64,000 nucleotides of DNA from Neptuniibacter caesariensis (GTDB taxonomy: Bacteria > Pseudomonadota > Gammaproteobacteria > Pseudomonadales > Balneatricaceae), in assembly GCF_000153345.1 (NCBI RefSeq), contig NZ_CH724128.1, positions 1 to 64,000 of the forward strand, read 5' to 3'. Shown here one piece after another: positions 26,978-36,859 of the stretch. Below the pieces are notes generated by a model, which was given only the letters and a program-made list of their open reading frames with translations, was not told where the DNA came from and made no database searches. The position numbers and the translations under genes are program-made. The stretch's first letter is position 1; each line of letters opens with the position of its first letter.

Positions 26978-28384
26978 TTATTGGCTGTTTCTCTCTGCAG
27001 CTGTGTCTTCGGTCTCAGGCATGTCGTTAGCTAATGACTGAGGTTTCTGATTCAACTGATACCAATCGACTTTACGTGTGGTCATCATGCCAACCGCCAG
27101 GGTGATAAAGATCAGTAAGGTTCCCATCAATAGTGCGAAGTCTTCCGAAGAGATAATCATGTATAGCAGTGCATACAGCCCTGCAATGCCTGCTGAAAAC
27201 CAGTATCCGCGACTGCGGCTTTGTAATACCGCGCTAAGATAGCCCCCCAGCAAAGTACAGCAGGCTATCGTGGCGATGATGTAGGCCCAGATAAAATCGA
27301 TATGCTCGCTAAGGGATACCAGTAGCAGATAAAACAGAGCAAGCGCCAAGCCTACCATGCCATACTGAATCGGATGAATCTGCAGCTTTTTAAGGACTTC
27401 GAATAGGAAAAACAGCATAAAGGTTACTGCGATGAACAGCAGTCCATATTTAATAGAGCGCTCTGCCTGAGAATACATATCTACCGGGTCAATAAATTCT
27501 GCGCCGATCGCATGGGCGCTGAAATCACAGTAGTTGTTTCGCTGGCAATCGTTAAGCACGGAATCAAGGTCGCCTGAAAACGGGGATGTATTCCATTGCG
27601 CACTGAACCCCTGTTCGCTGATTTCATAGCTGGTGGGCAGGTGGCGGCCGGTAAAGCTAGGATGTGGCCAGTCTGATTTCATGGTGATTGCGCTGTTAGC
27701 CCCAACAGGGGTAATTAATAGTTTCTCCATGCCTTTAAATTGCATATCAATACTAAAGGTAATCTGTTCAGCTAAGTTATCGGACCAGCCTGAAACCTCT
27801 GCCTGAATGCCTTGTGGAGCTGAATTGATCGCGCTACCTGGGGTGAATTGAATTGGTTTGCCTCCCCATTCTGATTCGGGTTCAGAAACAATGCCGCGCA
27901 TATCCGAAATCATTAGGGTTAAGTTGGCTTGCCCCCAGCTCAGCTGGCCTTTGTTTTTTTCTTCGATCTGTTTTTTAAATTTCAACAGAGGTTGGTTGGA
28001 AAATTTTCCCGCCATGGCAATAGTGCCGTTATACACAGGAATCTGATAGATACCCCGGCTTCGTGTCGAATTGCTGATCTCTGTATCCGCAGTGAACTGG
28101 TTTGGCAGGAGTAGATACCTACCCTGTTTCTTTTTATTCACTTGACGGTAGGTTTTAAGTTTATCGTCCCAGACGGATTCGCTGTAATCGAGTTGCCATG
28201 GAATGATGGCTACAGGCCCGGTGATGGTTTGCCGTCCCGTCCATTTACTTGCGATATCGCGTATTACCTGATCCCTGTAGCTCATTCGTTCATAGATCAC
28301 TCCTTGCTCAAGCAACAAGGGGATCCATAGTAGCAGGCCAAGAAATCCAATAATGATGAGTTTGAGGGTTATTCGCTTAGACAT
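26978..28384 (-). CDS. creD: Inner-membrane protein CreD
   Basis: A 468-residue membrane protein of the CreD family. The N-terminal helix (LIIIGFLGLLLWIPLLL) is followed by a large periplasmic domain with RMSYRDQVIRDIASKWTGRQ and GPVAIIPW, then about five C-terminal helices including HPIQYGMVGLALALFYLLL. CreD expression is controlled by CreBC in enterics and pseudomonads and affects envelope integrity and beta-lactam response. Here it lies directly after creB-creC (68-bp gap). I saw no convincing TTCAC-N6-TTCAC cre-tag before it. Confidence 0.92.
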   Translation of the reverse strand: MSKRITLKLIIIGFLGLLLWIPLLLEQGVIYERMSYRDQVIRDIASKWTGRQTITGPVAIIPWQLDYSESVWDDKLKTYRQVNKKKQGRYLLLPNQFTADTEISNSTRSRGIYQIPVYNGTIAMAGKFSNQPLLKFKKQIEEKNKGQLSWGQANLTLMISDMRGIVSEPESEWGGKPIQFTPGSAINSAPQGIQAEVSGWSDNLAEQITFSIDMQFKGMEKLLITPVGANSAITMKSDWPHPSFTGRHLPTSYEISEQGFSAQWNTSPFSGDLDSVLNDCQRNNYCDFSAHAIGAEFIDPVDMYSQAERSIKYGLLFIAVTFMLFFLFEVLKKLQIHPIQYGMVGLALALFYLLLVSLSEHIDFIWAYIIATIACCTLLGGYLSAVLQSRSRGYWFSAGIAGLYALLYMIISSEDFALLMGTLLIFITLAVGMMTTRKVDWYQLNQKPQSLANDMPETEDTAAERNSQ

Positions 28385-28451
28385 ATCAGGCTCCAGAAAT
28401 ATTACTTTTACTGGCAGTCTATTCAGTCAATGTGGGGAGCTGATGTTGCGA

Positions 28452-29900
28452 TTATGTGTTTTGTGTGTGGAATGTGAATCTTGCGAGTGTGCCGCCTTCC
28501 TTGCTGTTATGCAGCTGAATTTCGGCACTATGAAGATCGGCAATCTGTTTTACGAAGCACAGCCCCAGTCCTGTGCTTTTCTGACCACTCGAGGGGCGTG
28601 GCAATGAATAGAAGCGTTGCCATATTTGCTCGGTTGCATAATCGGGGATTCCCGGCCCTTGATCTTCAATGGTTAGCACGGTGTGATTGCCTTCGGAAAA
28701 AGCGCTTAAAGTGATCTCACTATGTTTAGGGCTGAAGTCCAGCGCGTTTTCCAGCAGGTTCCTGATTGCTTGGCTAAGCAGTAGGGGGTCACCTTTGATT
28801 CGCAGGTTATTGTCGATACCGAGTTTGGGGGTAATGTGCTGCTCTTCAAAGCGCAGAGCCAGCTGGTGGCACTCATGATGAATGATCTCACCCAGATCTA
28901 CCGGTTTTTGCATCTCCAGCTCAGAACGGTTTTCTAAACGGGCAAGGGCTAATACTTCATCGACTAGCGCCCTAAGACGTTCTGTTTGCTGGCTGATGTT
29001 TTGCGCTAGACGTATTTTGGATTGTGGATCTTCGGTCAGGTTAATGAGTTCGGCGGCTCCCTGTAGCGCTGTTAGAGGGCTCTTCATCTCATGCGTGAGG
29101 TTCAGGGTGTATTCTTCTACATACTCTTTACCATCCAGCGCTCTACGCATCTCATCCATGGCCTGGGCAAGTTGGGTGAGATCGGGATCACTGATATTGG
29201 GCGGCGATAGTTTTTCCCCCTGGCTGAGACTGCGTGCATAAGCGACAAGGCGATGAATGTTTAAGCTTAGCCAGGTGGCGAGTAACGCACCGGCAAAGGC
29301 CGCGGCGATCAGCAACCACATGCCTTTAGAGCGAATGTTGTCTCTGGCTGCTTGCCAGAAGGGCTCGACACTGACGTTAGGCTTTCCAACACTGAGAGCG
29401 CCAGCAATTTTTCTATCACCCTGCTGGGTCGTGGTATAGATAGGCGCACCAATATACATCACTGAGCTGAAGCGATCCTTAGGGTTCTCCTGGGTACTTC
29501 GGGCGCCGTATTTTCCACGTAGGGTGAGATAGACATCATTCCATTGAGAGTAATCCTCGCCTACCGCTAGCTTGCTGGAATCATAGATCACAATCCCTTG
29601 TTCGTTGGTGATGTAAACACGCAGGTTGGCCTGAGTCTTTGCATGATTCCAGATGGTTGCATTTAGCGGGCGTTGCAGTGTTTTTTCTATGGCAGGTCCG
29701 ATAAGCTCAACTCTGATAGGTGTGTCGGTATCGTTTGGGGCAACCACTTCAGCTAAAAGGTTTGCGCTGTCGATCAGGGCGGTTTCAAGGGATTGGCGTA
29801 AGCCAGGTTTGATCTCCAGTAGCATCGAGTTGAGGAAGAAATATATCCCTAATCCGAGAATGGCGGCATAACTTAAGAATAGCTTCAGGCCGAATTTCAT
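28452..29900 (-). CDS. creC: Two-component sensor kinase CreC
   Basis: A 482-residue histidine kinase: helix 1 (LFLSYAAILGLGIYFFLNSM), periplasmic sensor to ~175, helix 2 (MWLLIAAAFAGALLATWLSL), a HAMP-like linker, the H-box LTHEMKSPLTALQGAAEL (phospho-His about residue 273), N-box NLLENALDFSP, G1 DQGPGIPD and G2 GLGLCFV. Starts in a 4-bp ATGA overlap with creB. Phosphorylates CreB. Confidence 0.95.
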   Translation of the reverse strand: MKFGLKLFLSYAAILGLGIYFFLNSMLLEIKPGLRQSLETALIDSANLLAEVVAPNDTDTPIRVELIGPAIEKTLQRPLNATIWNHAKTQANLRVYITNEQGIVIYDSSKLAVGEDYSQWNDVYLTLRGKYGARSTQENPKDRFSSVMYIGAPIYTTTQQGDRKIAGALSVGKPNVSVEPFWQAARDNIRSKGMWLLIAAAFAGALLATWLSLNIHRLVAYARSLSQGEKLSPPNISDPDLTQLAQAMDEMRRALDGKEYVEEYTLNLTHEMKSPLTALQGAAELINLTEDPQSKIRLAQNISQQTERLRALVDEVLALARLENRSELEMQKPVDLGEIIHHECHQLALRFEEQHITPKLGIDNNLRIKGDPLLLSQAIRNLLENALDFSPKHSEITLSAFSEGNHTVLTIEDQGPGIPDYATEQIWQRFYSLPRPSSGQKSTGLGLCFVKQIADLHSAEIQLHNSKEGGTLARFTFHTQNT

Positions 29901-30583
29901 TCGTCGAGTACCAGGCTGTAACCCAGACCACGATGGGTTTTTATGAGCTGCTGATCTGGATTGAACTCATTCAGCTTGGCGCGAATGGTTTTTATATGGG
30001 TATCAACGGCTCGATCTAAACTGTGTTCTGGATGATCCCAGGCTGCTTGCATCAATTGTTCGCGGCTGAAGACCTGTTCAGGATTGTTGAGCATTTTACT
30101 GAGGAGCAGGTATTCGATGCGGGTTAGCGGAAGTTTTTGTTCACGATAGAAAATGCAGGCGCGTTTTTGATCCAGAATCAAAGTGTCAGACCTTTCTGTT
30201 GAAGCAGACGGCGCTACTCTGCGTAAAATCGCTTTAACCCGGGTGCTGAGTTCTCTTGGACTGAATGGTTTTGTAACGTAATCGTCAGCACCCAACTCAA
30301 GGCCCAGTATTCGGTCGATCTCATCTGAGCGGGCCGTGAGAAATATAATAGGTATATTGGAAAACTCTCGAATACGCTTACAAAGTTCAAAGCCGTTAAA
30401 GTCTGGAAGACCTACATCAATAATGGCCAGATCGAAACGGCTGTTTTGCAGAGCGTTTAAGCCTTCCTGAGCGAGAATGAAGTGCTCCGAGGTGAACCCA
30501 TCTAACTGCAGGGCGATAGAGACGTTATCCGCAATACTGGGTTCATCTTCAACAATTAAAATATGTATATTTTGACCGGTCAC
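29897..30583 (-). CDS. creB: Two-component response regulator CreB
   Basis: OmpR/PhoB-type regulator. The receiver domain has VEDEPSIAD, phospho-Asp in LAIIDVGLPDFNG and the KPFSPREL lysine; the C-terminal winged helix ends DTHIKTIRAKLNEFNPDQQLIKTHRGLGYSL as two adjoining motifs. A GTG at 30583 gives 228 residues, matching E. coli CreB (229), and lies five bases after the gloA stop. The first ATG (30619) would overlap gloA by 32 bp and is less likely. Acts with CreC on creD. Confidence 0.93.
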   Translation of the reverse strand: MTGQNIHILIVEDEPSIADNVSIALQLDGFTSEHFILAQEGLNALQNSRFDLAIIDVGLPDFNGFELCKRIREFSNIPIIFLTARSDEIDRILGLELGADDYVTKPFSPRELSTRVKAILRRVAPSASTERSDTLILDQKRACIFYREQKLPLTRIEYLLLSKMLNNPEQVFSREQLMQAAWDHPEHSLDRAVDTHIKTIRAKLNEFNPDQQLIKTHRGLGYSLVLDE

Positions 30584-30587
30584 TCGG

Positions 30588-30980
30588 TTAATCGCTTCTT
30601 TTGCTACCAAGAAGTTCAATCATATAACCGTCGGGATCTTTTACAAAAGCGAGTACTGTACTGCCATGTTTCATGGGGCCTGCTTCACGAACAACTTCGC
30701 CCCCTTTCGCTTTGATTGCGTCGCAGGCGGCATAGACATCATCGACTTCTATGGCTAAATGACCAAAACCGTTACCCAGATCATATGCATCAGTATCCCA
30801 ATTGTGCGTTAATTCCAGCGCGGTATGTTCAGCTTCATCTCCATAGCCAAGGAATGCCAGAGTAAACTTTCCTTCTGGATAGTCTTTGCTGCGAAGCAGT
30901 TGCATGCCCATCAACTCGGTGTAGAACTCTATTGATGCTTTAAGGTCAGTTACCCTGAGCATAGTGTGTAAAAGTCGCAT
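30588..30980 (-). CDS. gloA: Lactoylglutathione lyase (glyoxalase I)
   Basis: Converts the methylglyoxal-glutathione hemithioacetal to S-lactoylglutathione; cytosolic, Ni2+-type in bacteria. All four metal ligands fall at the canonical positions: H5, E56, H74 and E122 in 130 residues (E. coli GloA has 135). It heads the creB-creC-creD gene string with only a few bases before creB, a place occupied by creA in E. coli. Confidence 0.96.
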   Translation of the reverse strand: MRLLHTMLRVTDLKASIEFYTELMGMQLLRSKDYPEGKFTLAFLGYGDEAEHTALELTHNWDTDAYDLGNGFGHLAIEVDDVYAACDAIKAKGGEVVREAGPMKHGSTVLAFVKDPDGYMIELLGSKRSD

Positions 30981-31150
30981 TTTTCAGCATCCTGTGCGTT
31001 GATATTTGGTATCATGGAGGCAAGATAAGCTTTGCCATTCATCTCGTAGAGTGCTTTATTATAAGGATAGATATAAATAATTCCTGCGCGCTATACGGAA
31101 ATTTGAAGTGGGAAAGCAGTTTCTCCTGTGAGAGTAGGGAAGGTGGTGAT

Positions 31151-31474
31151 ATGTTCCAAGATATGAATAAAAAAATTACAGATTCTATGGGGCCTTTCAA
31201 AGAGCTGGTTAATATTCAGACCAAGATGCTTGAAGAGCTGACGCGTCAGCAGATGGAATGCACAAAATCCTGTATTGAGGCGACCATCCAGCAGACCAAA
31301 GAGATGCAGAAGTGCCAGTCGCCCAGCGATCTGGTTGAGCTTCAGAGAGCGTATGCGAAAGAGTTGGAAGACACTCTGAAATGCGCGAGTGAGCAGAATA
31401 TGAAAGCGTTGCAAGATGCCAGATCCGAGATTGAGGATGTTGCGCAGTCCACTTTCGACGCATTCAACAAGTAA
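31151..31474 (+). CDS. Phasin family protein
   Basis: A 107-residue helical protein with a phasin_2-type pattern (MFQDMNKKITDSMGPFKELV, heptad-like NIQTKMLEELTRQQMECTKS, TFDAFNK end). Phasins coat polyhydroxyalkanoate granules. ATG 31151 has AAGGTGG upstream; a longer frame to 31103 is not favoured. No pha synthase genes are in the window. Ends at a strong terminator. Confidence 0.75.
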   Translation: MFQDMNKKITDSMGPFKELVNIQTKMLEELTRQQMECTKSCIEATIQQTKEMQKCQSPSDLVELQRAYAKELEDTLKCASEQNMKALQDARSEIEDVAQSTFDAFNK

Positions 31475-31489
31475 TTTATCAGAAGGTTA

Positions 31490-31515
31490 AAAGCAGCCGC
31501 AGGCTGCTTTTTTTG
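31490..31515 (+). terminator. Rho-independent terminator after the phasin gene
   Basis: Stem AGCAGCC / GGCTGCT with a GCA loop, followed by seven T. It ends only 17 bases before the flavodoxin start. Confidence 0.9.
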
Positions 31516-31531
31516 TTTGTTAGGGCAAAAA

Positions 31532-32050
31532 ATGACTAAACCAATCGGCCTTTTTTATGGGTCTACCACGGGCAATACTGAGACCGTTGCAGAGCAGATT
31601 ATTGAACAGATCGGTAGTGATAAAATTCATCACATCGATATCGCTGCTGATGGTCTGGATGGGTTGAGTGAGTATGAGCACCTGATTCTTGGTATCCCAA
31701 CCTGGGATTTTGGCGAGTTACAGGAAGACTGGGCTGACCTATGGGATGTGCTTGATGCCGTTCATGTTGAGGGAAAAACCTGTGCAGTCTTTGGTCTGGG
31801 TGATCAGATTGGTTATGCTGAATGGTTTCTCGATGCGATGGGCTTGTTGCACGATAAAATGCAGGAGCGTGGTGCGGTTATGGTTGGTTACTGGTCTGCA
31901 GACGGTTATGACTTCGAAGCATCCAAAGCGCTTACTGAAGATCAAAGTCAGTTTGTAGGTCTGGCCATAGATGAAGATTGCCAGCGCAGTGAAACTGAAG
32001 AGCGTGTCGCTCGCTGGAGCCAGCAAGTCGTTAAAGGGTTTGGCCTGTAA
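31532..32050 (+). CDS. Flavodoxin
   Basis: FMN electron carrier of 172 residues, long-chain type. Phosphate loop GSTTGNTETVAE (residues ~10-21), isoalloxazine loops PTWDFGELQEDW and GLGDQIGYAEWFLDAMG. ATG 31532 is preferred to TTG 31517 because the shorter form matches the family start (TKPIGLFYGS). Convergent with nhaD, with 1 bp between the stops. Likely electron donor for enzymes such as MiaB/QueG-type or biotin and isoprenoid enzymes; partner not determined. Confidence 0.93.
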   Translation: MTKPIGLFYGSTTGNTETVAEQIIEQIGSDKIHHIDIAADGLDGLSEYEHLILGIPTWDFGELQEDWADLWDVLDAVHVEGKTCAVFGLGDQIGYAEWFLDAMGLLHDKMQERGAVMVGYWSADGYDFEASKALTEDQSQFVGLAIDEDCQRSETEERVARWSQQVVKGFGL

Positions 32051-32051
32051 C

Positions 32052-33515
32052 TCAGAACATATTGTGCAGATACATATGGGTGATAATGCCTGCGGCATAA
32101 CCGATGGCGATCGCCCAGCTCCATTTTAGATGGCTTACAAAAGTGTAGACGCCCTGAGCCTGCCCCATTAAAGCGATACCTGCAGCGGAACCCACGGATA
32201 GAAGTGAGCCGCCTACTCCGGCGGTGAGTGTTACCAGTAACCATTGAGACAGATCCATCTGCGGTTCCATGCTGAGCACTGCGAACATGACCGGGATGTT
32301 ATCGACCAGCGCTGAAGCGATGCCGACCAGAATGTTGGCCTGCGTTGTACCGAACCCACCATACATTAGCTGAGAAAGTACGGTTAGATAGCCCAGTGTT
32401 GCCAGCCCTCCGACACAGAGAACTACTCCGTAGAAAAACATCAGTGTATCCCATGAGGAACGCTCTACCACTTTGAAGATATTGAAGCGCCTGACCACGT
32501 CGCCATGATCACCTTTCATATGCTTATGGGTTTGGATGTTGTCCCGATGATGGTGGGAAATGTGGCCCTGTTCATGGACGATCGGTTCGTGCTGACTCAG
32601 ATAGAAGCCAAAAAGCTTCAAAATACCTAAACCGGTCATCATGCCCAGAACCGGTGGTAAATTCAGAGTACTGTGCGAGAGTACCGCCAATGTGATGGTA
32701 AACAGGAAAATGAAGATAATAGTGACTGCGCCTTTCTTCATATGTAAACGATTGGTTTCACCTGAGGGCGGTCCATCTTCTATGCAGCGACTCATGATGA
32801 TTGCAGGGATCAGCCAGGTAATCACGGTTGCCGGGAACAGCTGCAGGAACTGTTCAAATTCGACCAGGCCTTTTTGCCAAACCATCAGTGTGGTGATGTC
32901 CCCAAAGGGACTGAAAGCCCCGCCCGCATTGGCGGCAACGACAATGTTTATACAGCCGACGGTCACAAATTTATGGTAATGGTTGCCAACCGCCATCACC
33001 ACCGCTCCCATCAGTAACGCCGTGGATAGGTTGTCTGCAATGGGTGAAATGACAAACGCCAGGCCGCCGGTTATCCAGTAAATTTTGCGTAAAGAGAAAC
33101 GTTGTACAACTAGCCAGGAGCGCAGAGCAGCGAAAACCAAGCGTTCTTCCATCGTGGTTATGAAAGTCATTGCAGCCAGCAGAAACAAGAACAGCTCAGC
33201 GTACTCAAGTATGTACTGCCGCGCTGCCATACCGGCGGTCAGAGTATCGCCGGTTAGAGCGTAAGCAATACCGGTACAAAGCCAGATAAGGCCAGCGGCA
33301 ACCATAATAGGCTTTGATTTACGCAGGTGGATAAACTCTTCACCTAATACGAATAAATACCCGATAACAAAGATTGCCACAGCAGCTATGCCGAAGAGCG
33401 AATGGGTCAGATCTACCAGTAGGAGAGGGTCTTTCCCTGTAAATGCCCATGCTGATGATGACAGCAATAGCAGCAGCAAAGCAGGGAGGTATCTTAAGAC
33501 CATGATCGGATCCAT
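32052..33515 (-). CDS. nhaD: NhaD-type Na+/H+ antiporter
   Basis: Inner-membrane antiporter of 487 residues with 12 or more hydrophobic segments, family CPA/IT NhaD, common in marine and halophilic bacteria. Motifs: SPIADNLSTALLMGAVVMAV (residues ~155-174), INIVVAANAGGAFSPFGDIT and ASALVDNIPVMFAVLSM. A His-rich cytoplasmic loop (HEQGHISHHHRDNIQTHKHM, ~325-345) may sense pH or bind metal. A start at ATG 33503 is also possible and would place the signal-like helix right at the N-terminus. Confidence 0.93.
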   Translation of the reverse strand: MDPIMVLRYLPALLLLLLSSSAWAFTGKDPLLLVDLTHSLFGIAAVAIFVIGYLFVLGEEFIHLRKSKPIMVAAGLIWLCTGIAYALTGDTLTAGMAARQYILEYAELFLFLLAAMTFITTMEERLVFAALRSWLVVQRFSLRKIYWITGGLAFVISPIADNLSTALLMGAVVMAVGNHYHKFVTVGCINIVVAANAGGAFSPFGDITTLMVWQKGLVEFEQFLQLFPATVITWLIPAIIMSRCIEDGPPSGETNRLHMKKGAVTIIFIFLFTITLAVLSHSTLNLPPVLGMMTGLGILKLFGFYLSQHEPIVHEQGHISHHHRDNIQTHKHMKGDHGDVVRRFNIFKVVERSSWDTLMFFYGVVLCVGGLATLGYLTVLSQLMYGGFGTTQANILVGIASALVDNIPVMFAVLSMEPQMDLSQWLLVTLTAGVGGSLLSVGSAAGIALMGQAQGVYTFVSHLKWSWAIAIGYAAGIITHMYLHNMF

Positions 33516-33669
33516 TCGGCACAGACTGATTTTAATTGTAGAGCCTTCTGTACAGCGCTGACCAGATGTGGATCAAATATCTTAGATATGTTGTCTTATC
33601 TGTAGTGTTATGGGGCTATTTTCGGTAAAATACTGCCCTTTTTTAAACTGCTGGCTACGATTCTTTACC

Positions 33670-34764
33670 ATGGAAATTAACCCGATTCTTAATAACCTCA
33701 AAGATATCAAAGAGCGCACCGAAGCGCTGCGTGGTTTTCTTGATTATGAAACCAAGCAAGAACGTCTTGAAGAGGTAAGCCGCGAGCTTGAAGATCCTGC
33801 TGTTTGGGATGATCCGGAAAACGCGCAGAAATTAGGTAAAGAGCGTTCTACGTTAGAAGCGGTTGTAGGCACAATCGATGATCTGACCGCGGGCGTTGCG
33901 GATACGCGTGATCTGTTGGATATGGCAGTGGAAGAAGACGACGAAGATACAGTCGCTGAAGTCGAAAGTGACGTGACTGCGATGCTGGATCGTCTGCAGC
34001 AGCTGGAATTCCGCCGTATGTTCGCGGGCGAAGCTGACCCAAATAACGCATTCCTGGATATTCAGGCGGGCTCCGGTGGTACTGAAGCACAGGACTGGGC
34101 TGAGATGATGCTGCGTATGTATCTGCGCTGGGGTGAAGATAAAGGGTTTAAAACCGAGCTGCTGGAGTGTTCTGCGGGTGATGTGGCTGGTATTAAATCG
34201 GCTACGATCAGTTTCCAAGGCGAGTATGCTTTTGGCTGGCTGCGTACGGAAACCGGGGTGCACCGTTTGGTGCGTAAGTCTCCGTTTGATTCGGGCGGCC
34301 GTCGTCATACTTCGTTCTCATCGGTATTTGTATCTCCCGAAATCGATGACAATATTGATATTGAAATTAACCCTGCAGACCTGCGCGTCGATGTATACCG
34401 TGCATCGGGTGCAGGTGGTCAGCACGTAAACAGAACCGAGTCTGCGGTACGTATTACCCACGAGCCTTCTGGTATCGTGGTACAAAGTCAGGCTCAGCGC
34501 TCACAGCATCAGAACAAAGATACCTGTATGAAGCAGCTGCGAGCTAAGTTATATGAAGTTGAGATGCTGAAACGTACTGAAGCGGCTCAGGAACAGGAAG
34601 ATAATAAGGCGGATATCGGCTGGGGTAGCCAGATTCGTTCTTATGTCCTGGATGATCAGAGAATTAAAGACCTCCGCACGGGTGTACAGAGCTCAAACTG
34701 TGACAAAGTGCTGGATGGCGATCTGGATATGTTTATTGAAGCCAGCCTGAAAGCTGGTCTTTAA
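33670..34764 (+). CDS. prfB: Peptide chain release factor 2 without programmed frameshift
   Basis: RF2 terminates translation at UGA and UAA. 364 residues; [14 protein letters not shown] holds the SPF codon-reading motif and [16 protein letters not shown] the GGQ catalytic motif. Most relatives carry an in-frame UGA at codon ~26 that needs a +1 shift. Here the site reads CTT GAT (33739-33744) with no UGA and no SD-like AGGGGG, so the frame is continuous. It is followed 30 bp later by lysS, the usual prfB-lysS operon. ATG 33670 aligns with E. coli RF2 (FEINPVNN / EINPILNN). Confidence 0.97.
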   Translation: MEINPILNNLKDIKERTEALRGFLDYETKQERLEEVSRELEDPAVWDDPENAQKLGKERSTLEAVVGTIDDLTAGVADTRDLLDMAVEEDDEDTVAEVESDVTAMLDRLQQLEFRRMFAGEADPNNAFLDIQAGSGGTEAQDWAEMMLRMYLRWGEDKGFKTELLECSAGDVAGIKSATISFQGEYAFGWLRTETGVHRLVRKSPFDSGGRRHTSFSSVFVSPEIDDNIDIEINPADLRVDVYRASGAGGQHVNRTESAVRITHEPSGIVVQSQAQRSQHQNKDTCMKQLRAKLYEVEMLKRTEAAQEQEDNKADIGWGSQIRSYVLDDQRIKDLRTGVQSSNCDKVLDGDLDMFIEASLKAGL

Positions 34765-34794
34765 GAATTTTTAAATTAAAGGTTTACCACACCG

Positions 34795-36297
34795 ATGTCT
34801 GATAACACTCAGAAGCAAGATGAAAACCGCCTGATTGCAGAGCGCCGTGAGAAACTTAACGGCCTTCGCGAAGAGGGTAATGCTTTCCCAAATACCTTCC
34901 GTCGTGACAGCTATGCGCAGGATCTGCAAGAGAAGTACGGCGATAAATCGAAGGAAGAGCTGGCTGAAGCAGGCATCAAAGTCAGCATTGCTGGCCGTGT
35001 TATGCTGAACCGTGGCGCTTTCGGCGTTATTCAGGATATGACAGGCCGTATTCAGTTCTATGTGAATAAAGAAGCGCGTAAGTTTGCGAAAAGTCTGGAT
35101 CTGGGTGACATCATTGGTGTGACCGGTGAGCTTCACAAATCAGGTAAAGGTGATCTTTACGTTGATTTGGGCGAATACCAGTTGCTGACGAAAAACCTGC
35201 GTCCTCTGCCAGACAAGCATAAAGGTTTGCAGGACACTGAGATCCGCTATCGTCAGCGTTACGTTGATCTGATTACTAACGAAGATTCCCGCAAAGTCTT
35301 TGAAATGCGTTCAAAGATCGTTTCCGGTATCCGTAACTATCTGACTGAGCGTCGCTTTATTGAAGCTGAGACACCTATGCTGCAGGTGATTCCAGGTGGT
35401 GCGACTGCACGTCCGTTTATCACGCATCACAACGCGCTGGATCGTGATATGTATCTGCGTATTGCGCCAGAACTGTATCTGAAGCGTTTGGTTGTGGGTG
35501 GCTTTGAGCGTGTTTTCGAAATCAACCGTAACTTCCGTAACGAAGGGCTTTCAACACGCCACAATCCAGAATTCACAATGATCGAATTCTACCAGGCGTA
35601 TGCGGATTACCGTGATCTGATGGACCTGACGGAAGATATGCTACGTACGGTTGCTCAGGATGTGCTGGGTACAACGACGATTGTTAATACAGTACGTAAT
35701 GACGAAGGTGAAGTGCTGGAAACATTTGAGTATGACCTGGAAAAACCTTTCCGTCGTATCAGTGTTTTCGATTCTATTTTGCACTACAACGAAGATATCA
35801 CTGCTGAAGCGCTGGCAGATGAAACTGCTGCTCGCCAGATTGCGCAGCGTATGGATATCGATGTAAAAGATAGTTGGGGCCTGGGTAAGGTTCAGATTGA
35901 AATCTTCGAGAAAACAGTAGAGCATCGTCTGGATCAGCCTACCTTTATTACTGAGTATCCGGCGGAAGTTTCTCCACTGGCGCGCCGTAATGATGAGAAC
36001 CCATTCATTACGGATCGTTTTGAATTCTTCGTAGGCGGCCGTGAGCTGGCAAATGGTTTCTCCGAATTGAATGATTCAGAAGACCAGGCTGAGCGTTTCC
36101 AGCAGCAGGTTGCTGAGAAAGATGCGGGTGATGATGAAGCGATGCACTACGATGCCGATTACATCAACGCACTGGAATATGGCTTGCCACCAACAGCGGG
36201 TGAGGGTATCGGTATTGACCGTCTGGTCATGCTATTCACTGATTCGCCGTCTATCAGAGACGTAATCCTGTTCCCTGCGATGCGCCCTCGCGGCTAA
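34795..36297 (+). CDS. lysS: Lysyl-tRNA synthetase, class II
   Basis: 500-residue class IIb synthetase. The N-terminal OB fold ([20 protein letters not shown]) binds the anticodon; motif 1 is around [21 protein letters not shown], motif 2 [20 protein letters not shown], and motif 3 [12 protein letters not shown] near the C-terminus. Second gene of the prfB-lysS operon, ending at a terminator. Confidence 0.98.
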   Translation: MSDNTQKQDENRLIAERREKLNGLREEGNAFPNTFRRDSYAQDLQEKYGDKSKEELAEAGIKVSIAGRVMLNRGAFGVIQDMTGRIQFYVNKEARKFAKSLDLGDIIGVTGELHKSGKGDLYVDLGEYQLLTKNLRPLPDKHKGLQDTEIRYRQRYVDLITNEDSRKVFEMRSKIVSGIRNYLTERRFIEAETPMLQVIPGGATARPFITHHNALDRDMYLRIAPELYLKRLVVGGFERVFEINRNFRNEGLSTRHNPEFTMIEFYQAYADYRDLMDLTEDMLRTVAQDVLGTTTIVNTVRNDEGEVLETFEYDLEKPFRRISVFDSILHYNEDITAEALADETAARQIAQRMDIDVKDSWGLGKVQIEIFEKTVEHRLDQPTFITEYPAEVSPLARRNDENPFITDRFEFFVGGRELANGFSELNDSEDQAERFQQQVAEKDAGDDEAMHYDADYINALEYGLPPTAGEGIGIDRLVMLFTDSPSIRDVILFPAMRPRG

Positions 36298-36320
36298 GTA
36301 GCAGAAGGTAGCGATTAATA

Positions 36321-36346
36321 AAAAGGCCCGATCAGGGCCTTTTTTG
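36321..36346 (+). terminator. Rho-independent terminator after lysS
   Basis: Stem AAGGCCC / GGGCCTT with a GATCA loop, followed by T-run. Confidence 0.9.
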
Positions 36347-36407
36347 TGCCTGAAATTGGTCCAAGGGTCTATATCGTTTTATTAGATAAAAGCTATATAC
36401 TGATCCT

Positions 36408-36848
36408 ATGGACTGGTTATTTCCCCCGGAAAAGCGCGTTATTCCCTATAAGCGCTGGATAAGTATCACTATGCGAACACTGCACCTGATAGGTATCGCA
36501 GGGTTGGCGGGTGCTTATTTGTACCAGCAGCCTGAAGCTGCCTGGTATCCATTTCTTGTCGTGACGGTCATTAGTGGATTTATCATGGCGGGGATGGAAG
36601 TTTATGCAGACGGTATCTGGCTAATTCAGCTTAGAGGTACCGCTATCGGGGTGAAGTTAGCTCTGCTGTCCAGCGTGATTTGGTGGTTTGATCAGCCCAA
36701 TGCGTTTATCTACTTTCTGGCTATTATCATTTCGGGAATTGTTTCCCATGCACCGGGCAGAGTGAGGTATTATTCAGTCTGGCATCGCCGGGTAATCACT
36801 GAGCCTTTAGAGCTTAGGCCTGGTGAAATTAAAGACTGTGGTGGATAA
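36408..36848 (+). CDS. Conserved-looking membrane protein of unknown function
   Basis: 146 residues with about four membrane helices ([65 protein letters not shown]). I do not recognise the family. The central [18 protein letters not shown] and the C-terminal [14 protein letters not shown] look like conserved motifs. The ATG is 12 bp... from ung's neighbour: its stop is 11 bp before the ung start, so the two may be co-transcribed. Not enough for a functional call. Confidence 0.65.
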   Translation: MDWLFPPEKRVIPYKRWISITMRTLHLIGIAGLAGAYLYQQPEAAWYPFLVVTVISGFIMAGMEVYADGIWLIQLRGTAIGVKLALLSSVIWWFDQPNAFIYFLAIIISGIVSHAPGRVRYYSVWHRRVITEPLELRPGEIKDCGG

Positions 36849-36859
36849 CAAGGCCCTTT

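Noticed and set aside
28385-28520. CreB target (TTCAC-N6-TTCAC) before creD
   Set aside because: Only a single TTCAC half-site followed by CACAC is found at the end of creC; too weak to call.
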